Assembly: GCA_022592445.1 (NCBI GenBank)
Contig: JABYQR010000131.1
Location: 1-64,000, forward strand
DNA length: 64,000 nucleotides
Direction of reading: 5' to 3'
Source of the DNA: Cytidiella melzeri
Lineage: Eukaryota > Basidiomycota > Agaricomycetes > Polyporales > Irpicaceae
Position 1 is the first letter of the stretch; each line of letters begins with the position of its first letter. Under the pieces are notes generated by a model, which was not told where the DNA came from, made no database searches, and saw nothing but the letters and a program-made list of their open reading frames with translations. A program made the position numbers and the translations under genes. This document shows positions 53,354 through 64,000 of the stretch, piece by piece.

Positions 53354-54664
53354 ATGCTTACCCAAATAGCACCGCATCCCCCAGCTGGCCCCCCGTCCGA
53401 TCCCCCACGCGCCCCGAGCAGGGCTGGTTTTACGCGTCCTCAGCTACGAAGACAGCAGGCCGTGGCTCATCTCGACTGGCCGGCCAAGATTGACGAGTCC
53501 GACGACGAGAGTGATTGGGAGTTCGCCAGTACGCTCCTGCTGCCGTTTGAGCCGTCATTCAGCGACGATAGCGACTTCTCCTCGGACGACGCTAGCGAAG
53601 CTGACTCGCACGACATGCCAGCGAGCAAACCCCTTCTTCCAGCGCACTCGGTACCTATATCGCCAGATTCCGTTGAATGTCCTGCGGTCACAGAATTCGC
53701 ACAGTCGCCGTCCCCCGTTACCGTCAAGGATATTCACCCTTACATCTCCCTAGCTGTGACAGACCACGGTCTTTCGCGCAGTGCACTCTCATCGCTCAAA
53801 GAGTTTTGGAATGCGCGCTTTGACGAATATGCCCGCATCGAGAGCCAGGTCATACAAAACAGCGCGTACGGTGGCATCGTCGAGGGTAACCAAACCAACA
53901 ACGCTCTGCGTGCACTTCTCGTCTCGCGCCTGGCGAGTGCTCCCACCCAGCAATCGTCGCAGGCTAATCGTTCAGCAGCGTATGATGCGAACCCATATGC
54001 GGCTATCTATCCTCGCACTGGTAACTTGGCCGGTTTGCACGACTCGCGCTCAGCCACTCTGGATCGTGCATTCTGCAAATACCCCCTGCACAGTATTCAC
54101 AAAACACTCTTCCTACACGACATGCTCCAGCTTGCGACAGATACGGTATACCATACCGATTCATTGTCCTCTGCGGACTCCGATGAGGACCCACAGACTC
54201 CGGTGGATGAGACCTTTGTCGATATATCTCTGTCTAGCTCGACCTCCGACGATAACGACGACAGTCTTCTCACGTCATCGACCTCCTTGTGCTCGTCACA
54301 CGGCTGCAGAACGCGCACGTGTGATGACAAGCATCAACCTGCTGTCGTTCACGCCGTCGAATGTACTCGGCAATGGGAGCTTGACTGGACGGAGCGATGG
54401 AAGACCCTCCTCGACTCTACGAAGGATGGCTCGCTCTGTTTCCGTCTGAGCTCATATCACGTCGATGAAGCCGCTTTTCTTGCCGCGCTCTCTCCGGAAA
54501 GGCCCAAGACTAAATTCTTCTTCGCCGAAGATGAGGACGAGTTTTCGGGGCTCGACGATGACGAAGATTACGGGCTTGAAGTTGCTCAGCCCGTTTTCAT
54601 GGTGACTGCGGAGACTCTGTCGAAGGAGTACGTTCGTTCGTTGGGACTTGACGTGGCAGTATAG
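53354..54664 (+). CDS. acidic conserved-type hypothetical protein, 436 aa
   Basis: A single-exon gene, unlike its neighbours. Residues 1-40 are Pro/Arg-rich, followed by an acidic low-complexity stretch with DESDDESDWEF and FSDDSDFSSDDASEADSHD. A more ordered region around residues 120-240 contains LSSLKEFWNARFDEYARIES and YPLHSIHKTLFLHD. A second Ser/Asp-rich stretch and SSHGCRTRTCDDKH lead to QWELDWTERWKTLLD and an acidic C-terminus. There is no signal peptide and no membrane segment. The composition suggests a nuclear or cytosolic protein with scaffold-like disorder. I do not recognise the family. Codon use (C/G-ending) is that of a well-expressed host gene. Confidence 0.75.
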   Translation: MLTQIAPHPPAGPPSDPPRAPSRAGFTRPQLRRQQAVAHLDWPAKIDESDDESDWEFASTLLLPFEPSFSDDSDFSSDDASEADSHDMPASKPLLPAHSVPISPDSVECPAVTEFAQSPSPVTVKDIHPYISLAVTDHGLSRSALSSLKEFWNARFDEYARIESQVIQNSAYGGIVEGNQTNNALRALLVSRLASAPTQQSSQANRSAAYDANPYAAIYPRTGNLAGLHDSRSATLDRAFCKYPLHSIHKTLFLHDMLQLATDTVYHTDSLSSADSDEDPQTPVDETFVDISLSSSTSDDNDDSLLTSSTSLCSSHGCRTRTCDDKHQPAVVHAVECTRQWELDWTERWKTLLDSTKDGSLCFRLSSYHVDEAAFLAALSPERPKTKFFFAEDEDEFSGLDDDEDYGLEVAQPVFMVTAETLSKEYVRSLGLDVAV

Positions 54665-55417
54665 ACGCGGCGTTCGGTATCAACGTCTTCGAACTCGGCG
54701 CCACCCACGAACACGGTCTCAAATTTGGCTTCAATGGCGACTTTTCTCTCTTCCGGCATGTTCGGTCGACTTTAGCATGAATACAGACTTTCGACTTCTC
54801 ACACGAACCATGCATTATTAGATACGCACGCACCCTTTTTCTACGTTTCTACGGTACACTTGTCCTCTTTCCGTTCTCTGACGCGCAAGTCGATCACGCA
54901 GCCGTCACTCCTGTATCACCTATAATTCACCCCCCGTCCCCCACACACTGTATTCCTACTTGACTACTGGCTGTATCGCGCACTGTCAGGATCACCGCAC
55001 TACATATTCCACCCCCCACACCTAACCACTACGTTAACTACGGAGCTACCTATTTCTACAATATGGAGTACATTTGACGGTATACTATATGTGACAGACG
55101 AGGATAGTGTGTGCTCATCAATTCAGGGAGGAGTTACTATATCACTACAACCCCTAGGGCTACAGTTTGCTTCGGTCGCTGTATAACCTACACAAAGGAT
55201 GACAAGAAAGAAATTTGCGGAATGCAAAGGAAAGAGCGAGAGTGAGAGTAGCAAGAAGGTTGCCGCGCAGGAACTGCTACATATTGGCAATCCTGTCAGC
55301 CTGAGTACTGACGCTTTATACCGAGCATGACGCTGACCAGGTGAACAACGGTCTTCCAGAGCGAGTACGTCAACCGGGCCTGTGAGCCTGGGAGTTTGAG
55401 GTCCCGCTACACCGGTG
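54665..55417. other. intergenic, no gene recognised
   Basis: 3' flanks of two convergent genes. AT-richer with pyrimidine runs; no coding frame. Confidence 0.45.
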
Positions 55418-57305
55418 CTATAGGTAAGGTGGTGGTACTGGTTCTACGGCAACGTTCGCTTGAGGCACTGGTGAGATAGGAGATCTAGCGCCTTTCACGG
55501 ATGGCGCGACGATGGTCGAGGGCGACTCGGTCTCCGCTGTGTCCTCTGTAGAGTGGTACGACGGAGGGATGATCGAGGAGGAGAAGGAGCGGTTGACAGT
55601 GTGCATCACGAACGGCCGGACACTGTATGTATTAGGATTTGAGATGCGCTGGTTAGACGCAGCCGTCACAGAGTTGGGCCTGCTGTCGAATCCAAAGGAT
55701 GAATGCGCGCGATCCCTTTCAGGTTTCCCGCCTTCTTCAACTGCCAGAAACACGACCTTGTCAGGGTCGGGAACTTGCTGGGAAGTCAAAACGGAGCTAC
55801 TCACTGTCGAACTGTAGACGCCTGCGTTTCATCCGTTGTACGCTGAGGAAGATGACGATGATGAAGGCGAGGATGGTGATGAGCAATAATCCTCCAGGTA
55901 CGCCTACCCCGACTGCGATAGCCACAATGTGATCTGAAGGTGACGAGATGACGGGAGCATAAGCAAGACCACCCTGAAGAGTATGGCTATCGCAAGGGAT
56001 ACTGGTCGAATTATGTGATGTTATCACAGGTGCAGACATAATGTGAATGATCGGTAGGGTTTTCAAGCTAGGGATGAGGGCAAAAAGGACGTGTTTCGCA
56101 GCAGAAACTGACACCCTTTGGACCATTTAATACAGAGCTCACAGCTCCGATCTCGCTCGTATGCACATACACCGACATTTGAACGGTAGTAGTGCTGCAG
56201 TATGTGATGAGAGCAGCCCTGGATGACTAGTGGGAAAGCTGGATGAGGGTGCACAGCCTGATCTCCAGGTCGTTGTACAGCCGACCAGAAGCACAGAACC
56301 GACCGGTTAGCGTGGAGCCTAGATATCTGTTGAAAGTTGCTCGCCACCATTGTTCGAGCTGCGAGCCTTCTTTTCGACGTCAAGAGAACGTCAGGCGAAA
56401 AGCGGTTTCATAGTGCAATAAGACCTTTGAGGCCAGTGAGGAGTCAGTTACGGACCGTCGCCGTATACAGGTATTGCTGTACTTGGAACCGTAAATCTCA
56501 AGAGCAAACGCCCGGCTATTGTAGTATGTACCTGGAAAACCAGGTAAGTTACACAGAATACTAATACAGTCCTCGTACCTGTGCCTTGGCGCCTGGCATG
56601 TACAGTCCGAAGTCGCCGTATAAGTATACCTCAGACCTATCAGCCTTACATCGACCTTAGGGTTGAGAAAGCATGGATAAAGGTTACTTGCAATTTGCAG
56701 CATGGGCATGTTTAAAAAGGACGACCTGGACAATTTGCTTGTTGAGTAACTCCATGGTAGATATCTCGCCCGCAGTTCACGTGTATGTGAGGAAATATCG
56801 ATGTGTCTGGATGGCGGCAAAGCCATCATTAGTGGAACACGACATGTTGTAATATCAATACTCGCACCTGGAGCTGTCATTTACTCCGTGGTTTTCGCGC
56901 GTCGACGACGAGGGGCAAAAAAACGCATGCGCCTTTTTTATGTTGACCCTCGTCACCGCCCAGGGTTCGTGGCGGCCTGGCAGCAGATCCTAAACTTCCG
57001 GTTGCTGATGCCTGCGCGCAGTCTTGAGATCTGTCAATACCAAGAGAGCAGAAGCAAGGTGATTCGCGGAAGAAATGCAAGTCGATGGAGTCTGCAAAGT
57101 GTACCTGGACAATGGAAGGAGGACGCAATTCATCCGGGTTGCACAATGCGCATGTCACCGGCACAGCACAATTACCAATGAACCCGACCTCAGTTGTATT
57201 AGCGTAAAGCGGCAACGGGAGGAGGATGAATAGCTTTGCAAGTTGTACGCTGGCAGTTAAAGCGCTCTGTTTTGAGTTCTGCATGCGAGTGAAAGCACAT
57301 TCCAT
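55418..57305 (-). CDS. single-pass membrane protein with Cys-bearing ectodomain, model partial
   Basis: The certain parts are a membrane helix IVAIAVGVGVPGGLLLITIL (about 55965-55850) followed by a basic stop-transfer RMKRRR, and a disordered, Ser/Pro-rich cytosolic tail ending VEPVPPPYL-stop at 55418. Upstream on the same strand, 57305-57100 encodes a signal-like SVQLAKLFILLPLPLYANTT and then NCAVPVTCALCNPDEL, ending at a good donor. Near 56625-56575 the segment TSDCTCQAPRHR ends at GTACGA, with a matching acceptor 52 nt later. I infer one receptor-like gene: signal peptide, Cys-containing outside domain, helix, tail. The exon between helix and tail and the middle exons are not resolved, and two separate genes are possible. 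Confidence 0.45.
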
Positions 57306-57710
57306 ATTCCTGAGCAGGGGCGATCATCATGATGTCGGGTGGAAGGAAGAACAAGTTGAAGGTGGCCACGACGTCGACTCCGGCTTTGCGTGTATTTGGT
57401 CTGGGGCATTGTGGCGTAAGCGTCTAAAATCCCCTTTTATTTTATTTTATTCTTTTATTATAGACAAGTAGGTGCAAAAAAAGTCATTCAGCCAACTACC
57501 CTCACCTCAGAAACGAAGGATTCCAGACTCGCCAGCCACTCCGGTCCCATACTATCACGCGCGTCAACGGAGTCAGGCAAAGAACACGGACTTGCGGCTG
57601 GGGACGAGCATATTCTTATGTAGAAGGAATGTGTTTTGATCAACTTTGATAAGCCTTACTACTGACCATGACCGTTTAGGACTCTATTCCCGACAATACT
57701 GCTCTTTCCT

Positions 57711-57979
57711 TGCCCATCATGGCCGGCTCTGAGAGTTAGCGCCACGGATTTGTACCGCACAGAGGGCGCACAGTCTATCCAAGGTGTCATCGACATCCTC
57801 GCCAAGACAGACGGACATGTAGCGTATGCGTTTGTTTCCCATCTCTCGCTGTATCAAGTTCTCACAAATACTGCGCTGATCACAGCACATATATCGGCAC
57901 TGAAATCCAGGACACTGACTACTGGTGGGCCGTCATGGGTGCCTCTCAGTGCGGTCATGAGAGGGAGGAATGTCACTAG
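57711..57979 (+). CDS. 3' part of a small gene or gene fragment, unknown
   Basis: Two segments join through a clean 62-nt intron (57824-57885, GTATGC...CACAG). They give ...TDLYRTEGAQSIQGVIDILA and, across the junction, TYIGTEIQDTDYWWAVMG, ending HEREECH-stop at 57977-57979. The protein-like quality of both sides and the matching phase make this real coding sequence, now or formerly. No initiator ATG is in frame; the ATG at 57719 leads to a stop in six codons. It may be the tail of a gene whose first exons are lost. Family not recognised. Confidence 0.4.
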
Positions 57980-58373
57980 TAACAGATCTGCGATAGTCTG
58001 GGCGATGGATATCGTCCGTAAAATGAGCGCATTTGCCAACCTAGCTTTGAGGCATGCCGTGCTGAAGAAGTGGTCTCGAAGGAATGAAAATCGCTGTACA
58101 TGAGATATCGCTGCGCGGGTGAGTTGCAATGGTGAATTGAGACATTGAGCCTGACGACTGTAGTGATCAGTCAAGTTGTAAGCAATTGTAACCGAAGATT
58201 GACGCCTTAGTTCCTAGCAAGATGTTCAGAATGCTCACTGACAGGCTCTTACTGTATTGATTCCTTAGTATGACTAGCATAGCAGTACAGCCTCATCCAT
58301 CAGCACCCTCTATGCTGATGAGGTTACCAGAGTGCCTATTCATATCTTGCATTCTGGTGCCACTGTCCCCACC

Positions 58374-61065
58374 ATGGAGGTTACTACCGACGCGAAGAGC
58401 CCTTTCGGTGGAGACAGTGTCGACTCGTCGTCCCAAGAGAAAGCGGTGAAACATGCCGACCCCGGGGATCGGGAAGACCGAAAAACAGCGGAGGCTTCGT
58501 TGACTTCGCTAAGGCAGAGCTACTGGCTCGGACTTGGCTTGCATACCCTGCTTGTTCTCGTCCATGTCGTTCTCATCGCTATTATTTATGCTGGGCACCT
58601 CGAGAACCGTATTAGTGTTTCTTTGGGACGTCCTGCCAACATCGCATCCGTCGCCATAGTCGTTGTTTCGCAGGTTATAAACCAGGTAAGCCGTTCGCTC
58701 TGCCTCTGTAGCATCTAAAGACATACTACTCATACACTGCATATTCAGGTCTTTCTTGTAGCTTTAGTCCTTATAGTCCAACAACTCGCACTCCGTCGCA
58801 CCCTTCACCAGCGACAAACGCTGACTGCGGTCCATGATCAGTACGACGCATGGAAAGGTTTTGGTGCTGCGTGCAGCACTCTTCTGAAGCAGTACCATCT
58901 TCCAGTGTCGGTTTGGTCGGTTTTGGCCGTCACAGGATACCTCCTCTGCGTATCGGTACTACACGTCACGGTACCAGCCACCTTTTCCCTCGCAACATTC
59001 AACAAGTCGATCCCAGGAACGGTAGATCTGAAGAGCAATATCCCCAATCTTCAAGGGGGTGGAGTACAGTGCGTTCATTGCCTATCCCTTGGTGTGTTCT
59101 TGGGATGACTCCTCATGCATACGTCTGTGAATGTCCAGCGTGGCTCTAGACGATGCCGCTACTTTCCTTCCTATGATGGCAACGCTTTCAAACACGAACA
59201 CCACTATCGGTCTGCACAGCAATGTACTTTTCAACACTGTGTACACCACGACTGAGAACACATGGCCTTACGATAGCCTACCCATTTTTGAAGACTTCGA
59301 CGTTCCCGCGACCATCTTCCATGTTGACTGCGGCCTTGTCGACAACGGTGTAGTGCAACAAAATGGTACTGGTGCCAATGGTGTGTGGAATATAACTTCG
59401 AAGCTGATGGGCCAAAGCCCAAGCGACCCGTTGCTGTTTGGAGGGATAAACAATCCTATCAAGCTCCTAGGTGAGCACCTTCGTGTTCATTTGTAGAGAG
59501 GCGCTTGCGCAACATGATGGGTTGACGAATACCTGTCTCGCACCTCCAGCACCATACGCTATCCGATTTCTGCCTCTCAACATAGAGGATCCTGCTCAGC
59601 CGACTGCTGCTGGTCAGACCGCTCTTTTCTACGCATCCGTCAACATAACCGATGACCAAGGTCGGAACGGCACTCGACTTGATTTGGACCCTCCTATGGG
59701 ATGTACGTCCATGTTTTGCGGTGCTTTCGGTGATCAATCGATGAACCTGACCTACTGATCTTGTAACGTAGTAACAGAGGACGAATCAATCGAACGCGTC
59801 CCTTTGACATGGAGCCCTACCGTTGTAGCTTGCAACTTGCGCACCGAGGTCAGAAACATCACATTGGATGCTCACAGCAGGAACATCTCTAGCTCGGTCA
59901 AGCTGAACAGAACTGTCCGCACGACATGGCAGCAATGGGAACAACCTGAGAAAAGCAATGACACCCTTGTACTCTCCGTAAGTGCTCAAACAAGTCAATC
60001 TCAGTGATGCTTTTGCTGCTGAACAACGGTGTCGATGTGTAGTGGGGCTCGATATTCAACATAAATACGCGGACTGTCGTTCCTGCAACAGTTTGCGAAG
60101 ATCCATGGGCATACCTCGAGATCACTAACCTGACGTGCACGTACGATCAATACTTGACCGTGCCTGAGAAGTGAGTGGCTTTGTTTGTTACGCCTGGTGC
60201 GGGCCAGCACGCTAAACGCTACTATCCTGCCTAACTGTATAGGTTCCTCAATGACTACCTCAACTTGCGGATAGCTTCCCGTTCGCTCGAGGTCGGTACC
60301 AGTGCAACGCTGGAGAAGCTGGAGCTGGCCTTGGAGGATATGACCGCGGCAGTTTATTGGAGCGGTGCGTTTCTCATGCTTGCCAAAGTTGCCATGATTT
60401 GACGAGTAATCTCTGACGCTCACCTGTGCTTTGTGAATAATTTTGCTTCGCTCAGCCGCCAATTATGTTGAGAACAGCAACCTGCTCGATGGATATAACT
60501 TTTATTCAAGCTCAGCATTAAGCACGTTGGACGTGCAATTGTACAACCCTGCAGCCCAACTCAACGTGAGTTTTGCATCACTCGGCTTCTGGCCATCTTT
60601 CATTCTCAATACTAAAGGAAGACATCACACCCCGTGTTGTCACAGCTGAACATTACACCAGTAAGTGTAATCCAGACACACGCCGATTCGAAAGCCTCTA
60701 ACTTCTATCCTTCACAGCTCTTGGTCGGATTCGCCGCATCGCTCGTCCTCCTATTCCTATTCTTCTGGATCATCCGCACACCAGAGAACCACACCACGCT
60801 TCACTCGGAGATGACCATGACCGGCTTCCTTCAGCTCATGTGGCTCCTCGGGAGGGGCAGTTCTGCGCAAGAAAAGATCGCAGAGGTCCAGTTCCCGTCT
60901 GCGGATAACCTGCGGAAGGCGGCAAAGTTTGAGGTGTGCATGGATACGTTGGTGAGGCATGGCAATGTGAGCACTATGCGTAGTCGGACTTGGGGTGGTG
61001 GGGACGATGAGCATCTGGAGTTGACGGCGTTGGATCATACAAGGACCCAGGATGAGGAGGTGTGA
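58374..61065 (+). CDS. large N-glycosylated membrane protein, unknown
   Basis: Ten exons: 58374-58685, 58749-59068, 59139-59470, 59550-59702, 59772-59977, 60043-60170, 60243-60364, 60456-60565, 60646-60660, 60718-61065. The sum is 2046 nt, 681 residues. Start at MEVTTDAKS; an in-frame ATG at 58332 would add 14 residues. An acidic cytosolic N-terminus is followed by helices LGLHTLLVLVHVVLIAIIYA and ASVAIVVVSQVINQVFLVAL, then a helix near WSVLAVTGYLLCVSVLHVTV. A long outside domain carries many Asn-X-Ser/Thr sites (NTTIG, NGTGA, NITSK, NISSS, NLTCT). A last helix, LLVGFAASLVLLFLFFWIIR, leads to a cytosolic tail. Exon 9 is 15 nt. It looks like a fungal-specific surface protein; role unknown. Confidence 0.82.
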
Positions 61066-61286
61066 GTGTATGAGGATGAGCTGGTTTCATTTCATGTTGT
61101 GGTGCTACTACGTACCCCAAGATAAACAGTTATTAGGTGGACCTTATGGATGCTAGATGTTTTCGGCCTTTATAGATGGCTATCATATGTAATGTATAAA
61201 GAGATCATAACCCAAATTCCCCGCTTGAAATCTCATTTTTCCCGACATGAGAGGAAAACCTCGAAGCATACTCGATTAAAGGTACT

Positions 61287-62803
61287 TCAGAAGTACAACC
61301 CCACCCACCCCTGTCGACCAGAAGTGGCACTAATCCTATCCTTCCCATCTTCCTCGCCAACCCATCCTTTAGTAAAGCTCTTGTGGAAATCAACGGTGTG
61401 CATCCCATACACAGTCGAAGACCCAGCCTTCACTTCCACCTTTCCCGAGAACTCGGATTTTTCATACTTGAGATACAGCTCCCCAGTCCCTTTCGACGTG
61501 TGCTTGCTAGCAATCTGACGGTGCGCACCCGAGCCAGAGTCGAACATGTAAAAAAATTCAGAGCGACCGTCGCCGGTGAGAGTTGATAAAGTCGCCACAC
61601 CATCATCTTCCGTGCCCGAAGAGGGGTAGACGTAGAGGTTAGAGATGGCGTCGCCGTACGTAGTGTCTATTGACGTAGAGTTGACGATGCTAACGTCTCC
61701 GACGAGGTATCCTTTTCTGATCAGGATAGAGAGATTCTTTGCGCGGACGCTTGATGACGGGAGGACCAAATTGTTCCCGTAAGGCGCATGCACCGCGATA
61801 TCCAGCTTGTCCAGGTCAATTTCGACACTGGGTTCAAACTTGATGTGACTCAATGAAGATGTCTGGATGGAAAGCTCCTTTAATTGAGGTGGTACACGTA
61901 GGAAAATGTCAAAGCGCATGCAGGATGATTGGTCGAGGATGTTGGGGGGAGTTTCGAGGAGGACGTGGCTGCTCGCGCTTCCATCGTCGACCTCGTCTCG
62001 AGTCGGATAGTTGAATACAACAGACTGCAACATTGACTCGTCGCTAGAGCGAAGGACAAAGTCGTACTCGATGTCGGTAGCGTCTTTTGCGCCGTTGGTG
62101 ACCACGAATGTGCCGAAAGCGTCACCCCGGAGTTGGACGCTATGGGACGCCTGAGAGAGGTTGAATGGAATATAATATGTCTTCTGGTATGGATTGAACA
62201 CATAAGACGGGTTCTGGCATATGAGTGAGGTGCCAAACTCAGGCATGTTCTCGAGGCCGGTGGGGGTAGCCTGCAGTGGTAGATTAGCGCTGTACGGGGC
62301 TATCAGATAAGACGCGATGCGTACCTTTACAGCCCAGAGTACCAACAGAATCGCCTGCCAGATGACAACGAGAAGTACTACGAGGCCAAACGCCGTCCAG
62401 AAGATACCGCATCTAAGGATAATTCAGTGTCGAAAGAGAGGACTGCAGTCATGCATGGGGGTTTTACACACCGGAAACCACAGCATACACAGCAGCAGCA
62501 ATCTGCACGACGCTTTCGTTTCGGTCGACCAACTCCTAGAAGTGTAGTGTCGAGCTCAATGACACCTTGTGACGAGACTGCTTCTCCTTCAATCGGGCTG
62601 CGCAATGCGATGGGGCCCGCGCGAGGTTGCTGGAGCTCACTCTGAGGGAGTTGTTGGTCTGTACAAAGGAAAGCAGCAAACTCGAAAAATGTTCTTGAAC
62701 CCTGCAGAGGGATTGAGCTCACAGTCGTCATATGAATCCTTCAGCTTCAGTGCTGTCATGACGACGCCGACCATTCCCCAAAACTTGATTCCTTCTCGCG
62801 CCA
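61287..62803 (-). CDS. membrane-anchored beta-rich surface protein, unknown
   Basis: The main exon runs from 62269 to the stop at 61287 and starts ATPTGLENMPEFG. Before it, a 53-nt intron separates the membrane exon CGIFWTAFGLVVLLVVIWQA...LLVLWAVK (about 62411-62324), itself preceded by a 62-nt intron. The cytosolic exon upstream is Pro/Arg-rich and ends in a cysteine cluster, DCCCCVCCGF, directly before the helix, suited to palmitoylation. The outside part has alternating hydrophobic residues and NXS/T sites (NLSQ, NLSI, NSTS), suggesting beta structure. The first exon is unresolved: candidates are MTTVSSIPLQ at 62731 or MAREGIKFWG at 62803. It converges on the previous gene. No family name can be given. 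Confidence 0.65.
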
Positions 62804-64000
62804 TGCCGGTTCTGATTGCTGGTGAAAAGAGAGTGAGTGTGAAATTATTATCAAGGACAAGGGCGCTAGTTGTGTGGTAGTACTCTGCCTGCCAGGGTCT
62901 GCGAGTTTGCCGTAGTCTGCCAGAAAGGAGGATAACTGGTTGCGTGAAGTTGGGAATAAGAGCTGTCGTATTTACTGATACGATTGCAGCCTGTTGTCAC
63001 TCGGACGGCTACCGTCTGCCGCGAGACGCTTGTGCCATGGCGCATCAACGCGAATAGCGCCCATCGGACCTGGTACAGCATACTGTACCGTGTAACTAAC
63101 CGGCCTGACACCGCAGACACCGCAGACTGATTATCAACTCCAATAGTTGCACTTGACAAAACTTAGATCTCGCAGTCATTACATTCAGCACTGAGCGCAC
63201 ACAGCATATGGATTGGGGAGAGCACAAGAGGGTGTTGCGAAAAGGGTCCTAGTATTGTAGGGATATATCACCGCGGTAGCTGCACAATTAATATAGTAGT
63301 GGCAGTTGAGAGGGTTCGTGTTAAAGGACTGGCATCAGCAAAGTGAGCATCAGTGGACATGCATTTCACCAGCATGTCTTAGAGTTCTCATGTACTTTGT
63401 CAGGGTAGCGAGGGAACGGCAGGAGTATCAGTCACCGGTGCAACGCGTCGACCAAGATCATAGTCAAAACGCGAGGTGGCTGGGACTCTGACCTTGGACA
63501 ACGAAAAATAAACAAAGGGGAACGAACGAACCACGAGCGGACCAATCAAAGCGCTCAGTCGACCATTGGAAATCGGGTCGAACACTCGTACAATCTCAGA
63601 TGTTGCTCGTGCTCGAGTCTCCCCCGAGATCATCAGGATCCAGGAAACAGTAAAAAGCACACGCACTGAACAAGTTGTTTGCATACGCTAGTATTAGCAC
63701 GCTACTCTGTGGCTTGTACTATGCGTCCTCTGAGTTTGAGATCTTGAGGCAAGCAGCCTTGAACGCCCGTCTAGTCTGCCTGGGGGGGACTACTTGAAGT
63801 CTGTCTGAAGTCTCGCCGCCGTGATGAATTCAAGTTGATTGTCTCAGGCCTGTTGATATAGAGAGCTGTGAGTCGGAACGTAGTGAACGCTTCGAAATCC
63901 CGGTGTCACACTGAGCATTGCTAGACCTCAGTAACTTGAGCGGAGCTGTCGTACCTAACGACACTTTTGCAGCGACCTCGTGAAAGCGATATTGCATAAG
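62804..64000. other. intergenic to window end, no gene recognised
   Basis: Contains the upstream region of the minus-strand surface-protein gene. Open frames at 63306-63491 (+) and 63400-63684 (-) overlap each other and have no family character. Confidence 0.4.

Noticed and set aside
1..64000. tRNA, rRNA or other RNA genes
   Set aside because: No cloverleaf or B-box sequence with the right spacing was found by eye; a tRNAscan-SE run would settle it.

Overview
The window looks like nuclear DNA of a filamentous basidiomycete, probably an agaricomycete. Genes carry many short introns of about 50-80 bp with GTRNGY-type donors. Several proteins are of kinds common in mushroom-forming fungi: OPT oligopeptide transporters, an F-box/LRR protein, and large single- or few-pass membrane proteins of unknown role. 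LTR and non-LTR retrotransposons make up close to half of the sequence. The assignment rests on my reading of translated frames and splice sites; no database search was possible.

Layout. 1-5026: the 3' part of a decayed Ty3/gypsy chromovirus (RT-RNase H, integrase, chromodomain, a broken extra ORF after pol, 3' LTR). 5746-19560: a tandem family of OPT transporter genes on the minus strand. Copy A (5746-8508) is broken, a 5' relic lies at 15170-15405, and copy B (16776-19560) is intact (nine exons, 762 codons). A complete Ty1/copia element (8584-13792, minus) sits in the promoter of copy A, and a short poly(A)-tailed retroposon lies at 14134-14352. 20423-22423: a small unknown gene and a nine-exon gene for a MAT2B/RmlD-like NAD(P)-binding protein, divergently placed. 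24172-35311: a nest of three LTR elements. Copia X carries a complete and apparently young copia Y in its gag and a 725-bp solo LTR (Z) in its pol. 35431-40962: a LINE with one uninterrupted endonuclease-RT-RNase H ORF, a 25-nt A tail and a 15-bp target duplication. 41515-64000: gene space with a small secreted protein, a broken gene, a TM9/EMP70 nonaspanin (18 exons, 633 aa), a convergent F-box/LRR gene, an acidic 436-aa protein, and a run of membrane-protein genes of unknown function.

Insertions dated by structure. For copia W, X, Y, the solo LTR Z, the LINE and the small retroposon I found exact target-site duplications (CCCGG, GTAAG, CTATC, CCCTC, 15 bp and 12 bp), so their boundaries are firm. 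Removing Y and Z (with one TSD copy each) restores the reading frame of X, which shows X was intact when it was hit. All three copia elements have, directly next to the 5' LTR, the same 13-nt primer-binding site that matches the anticodon region of initiator tRNA-Met. This implies half-tRNA priming as in Drosophila copia.

The host genes do not form an obvious pathway. The clearest biological story is the OPT family: one good copy, one copy with a stop codon, a lost splice donor and a retrotransposon 19 bp upstream of its TATA box, and one relic. I see no defence system, CRISPR array, secondary-metabolite cluster or RNA gene.
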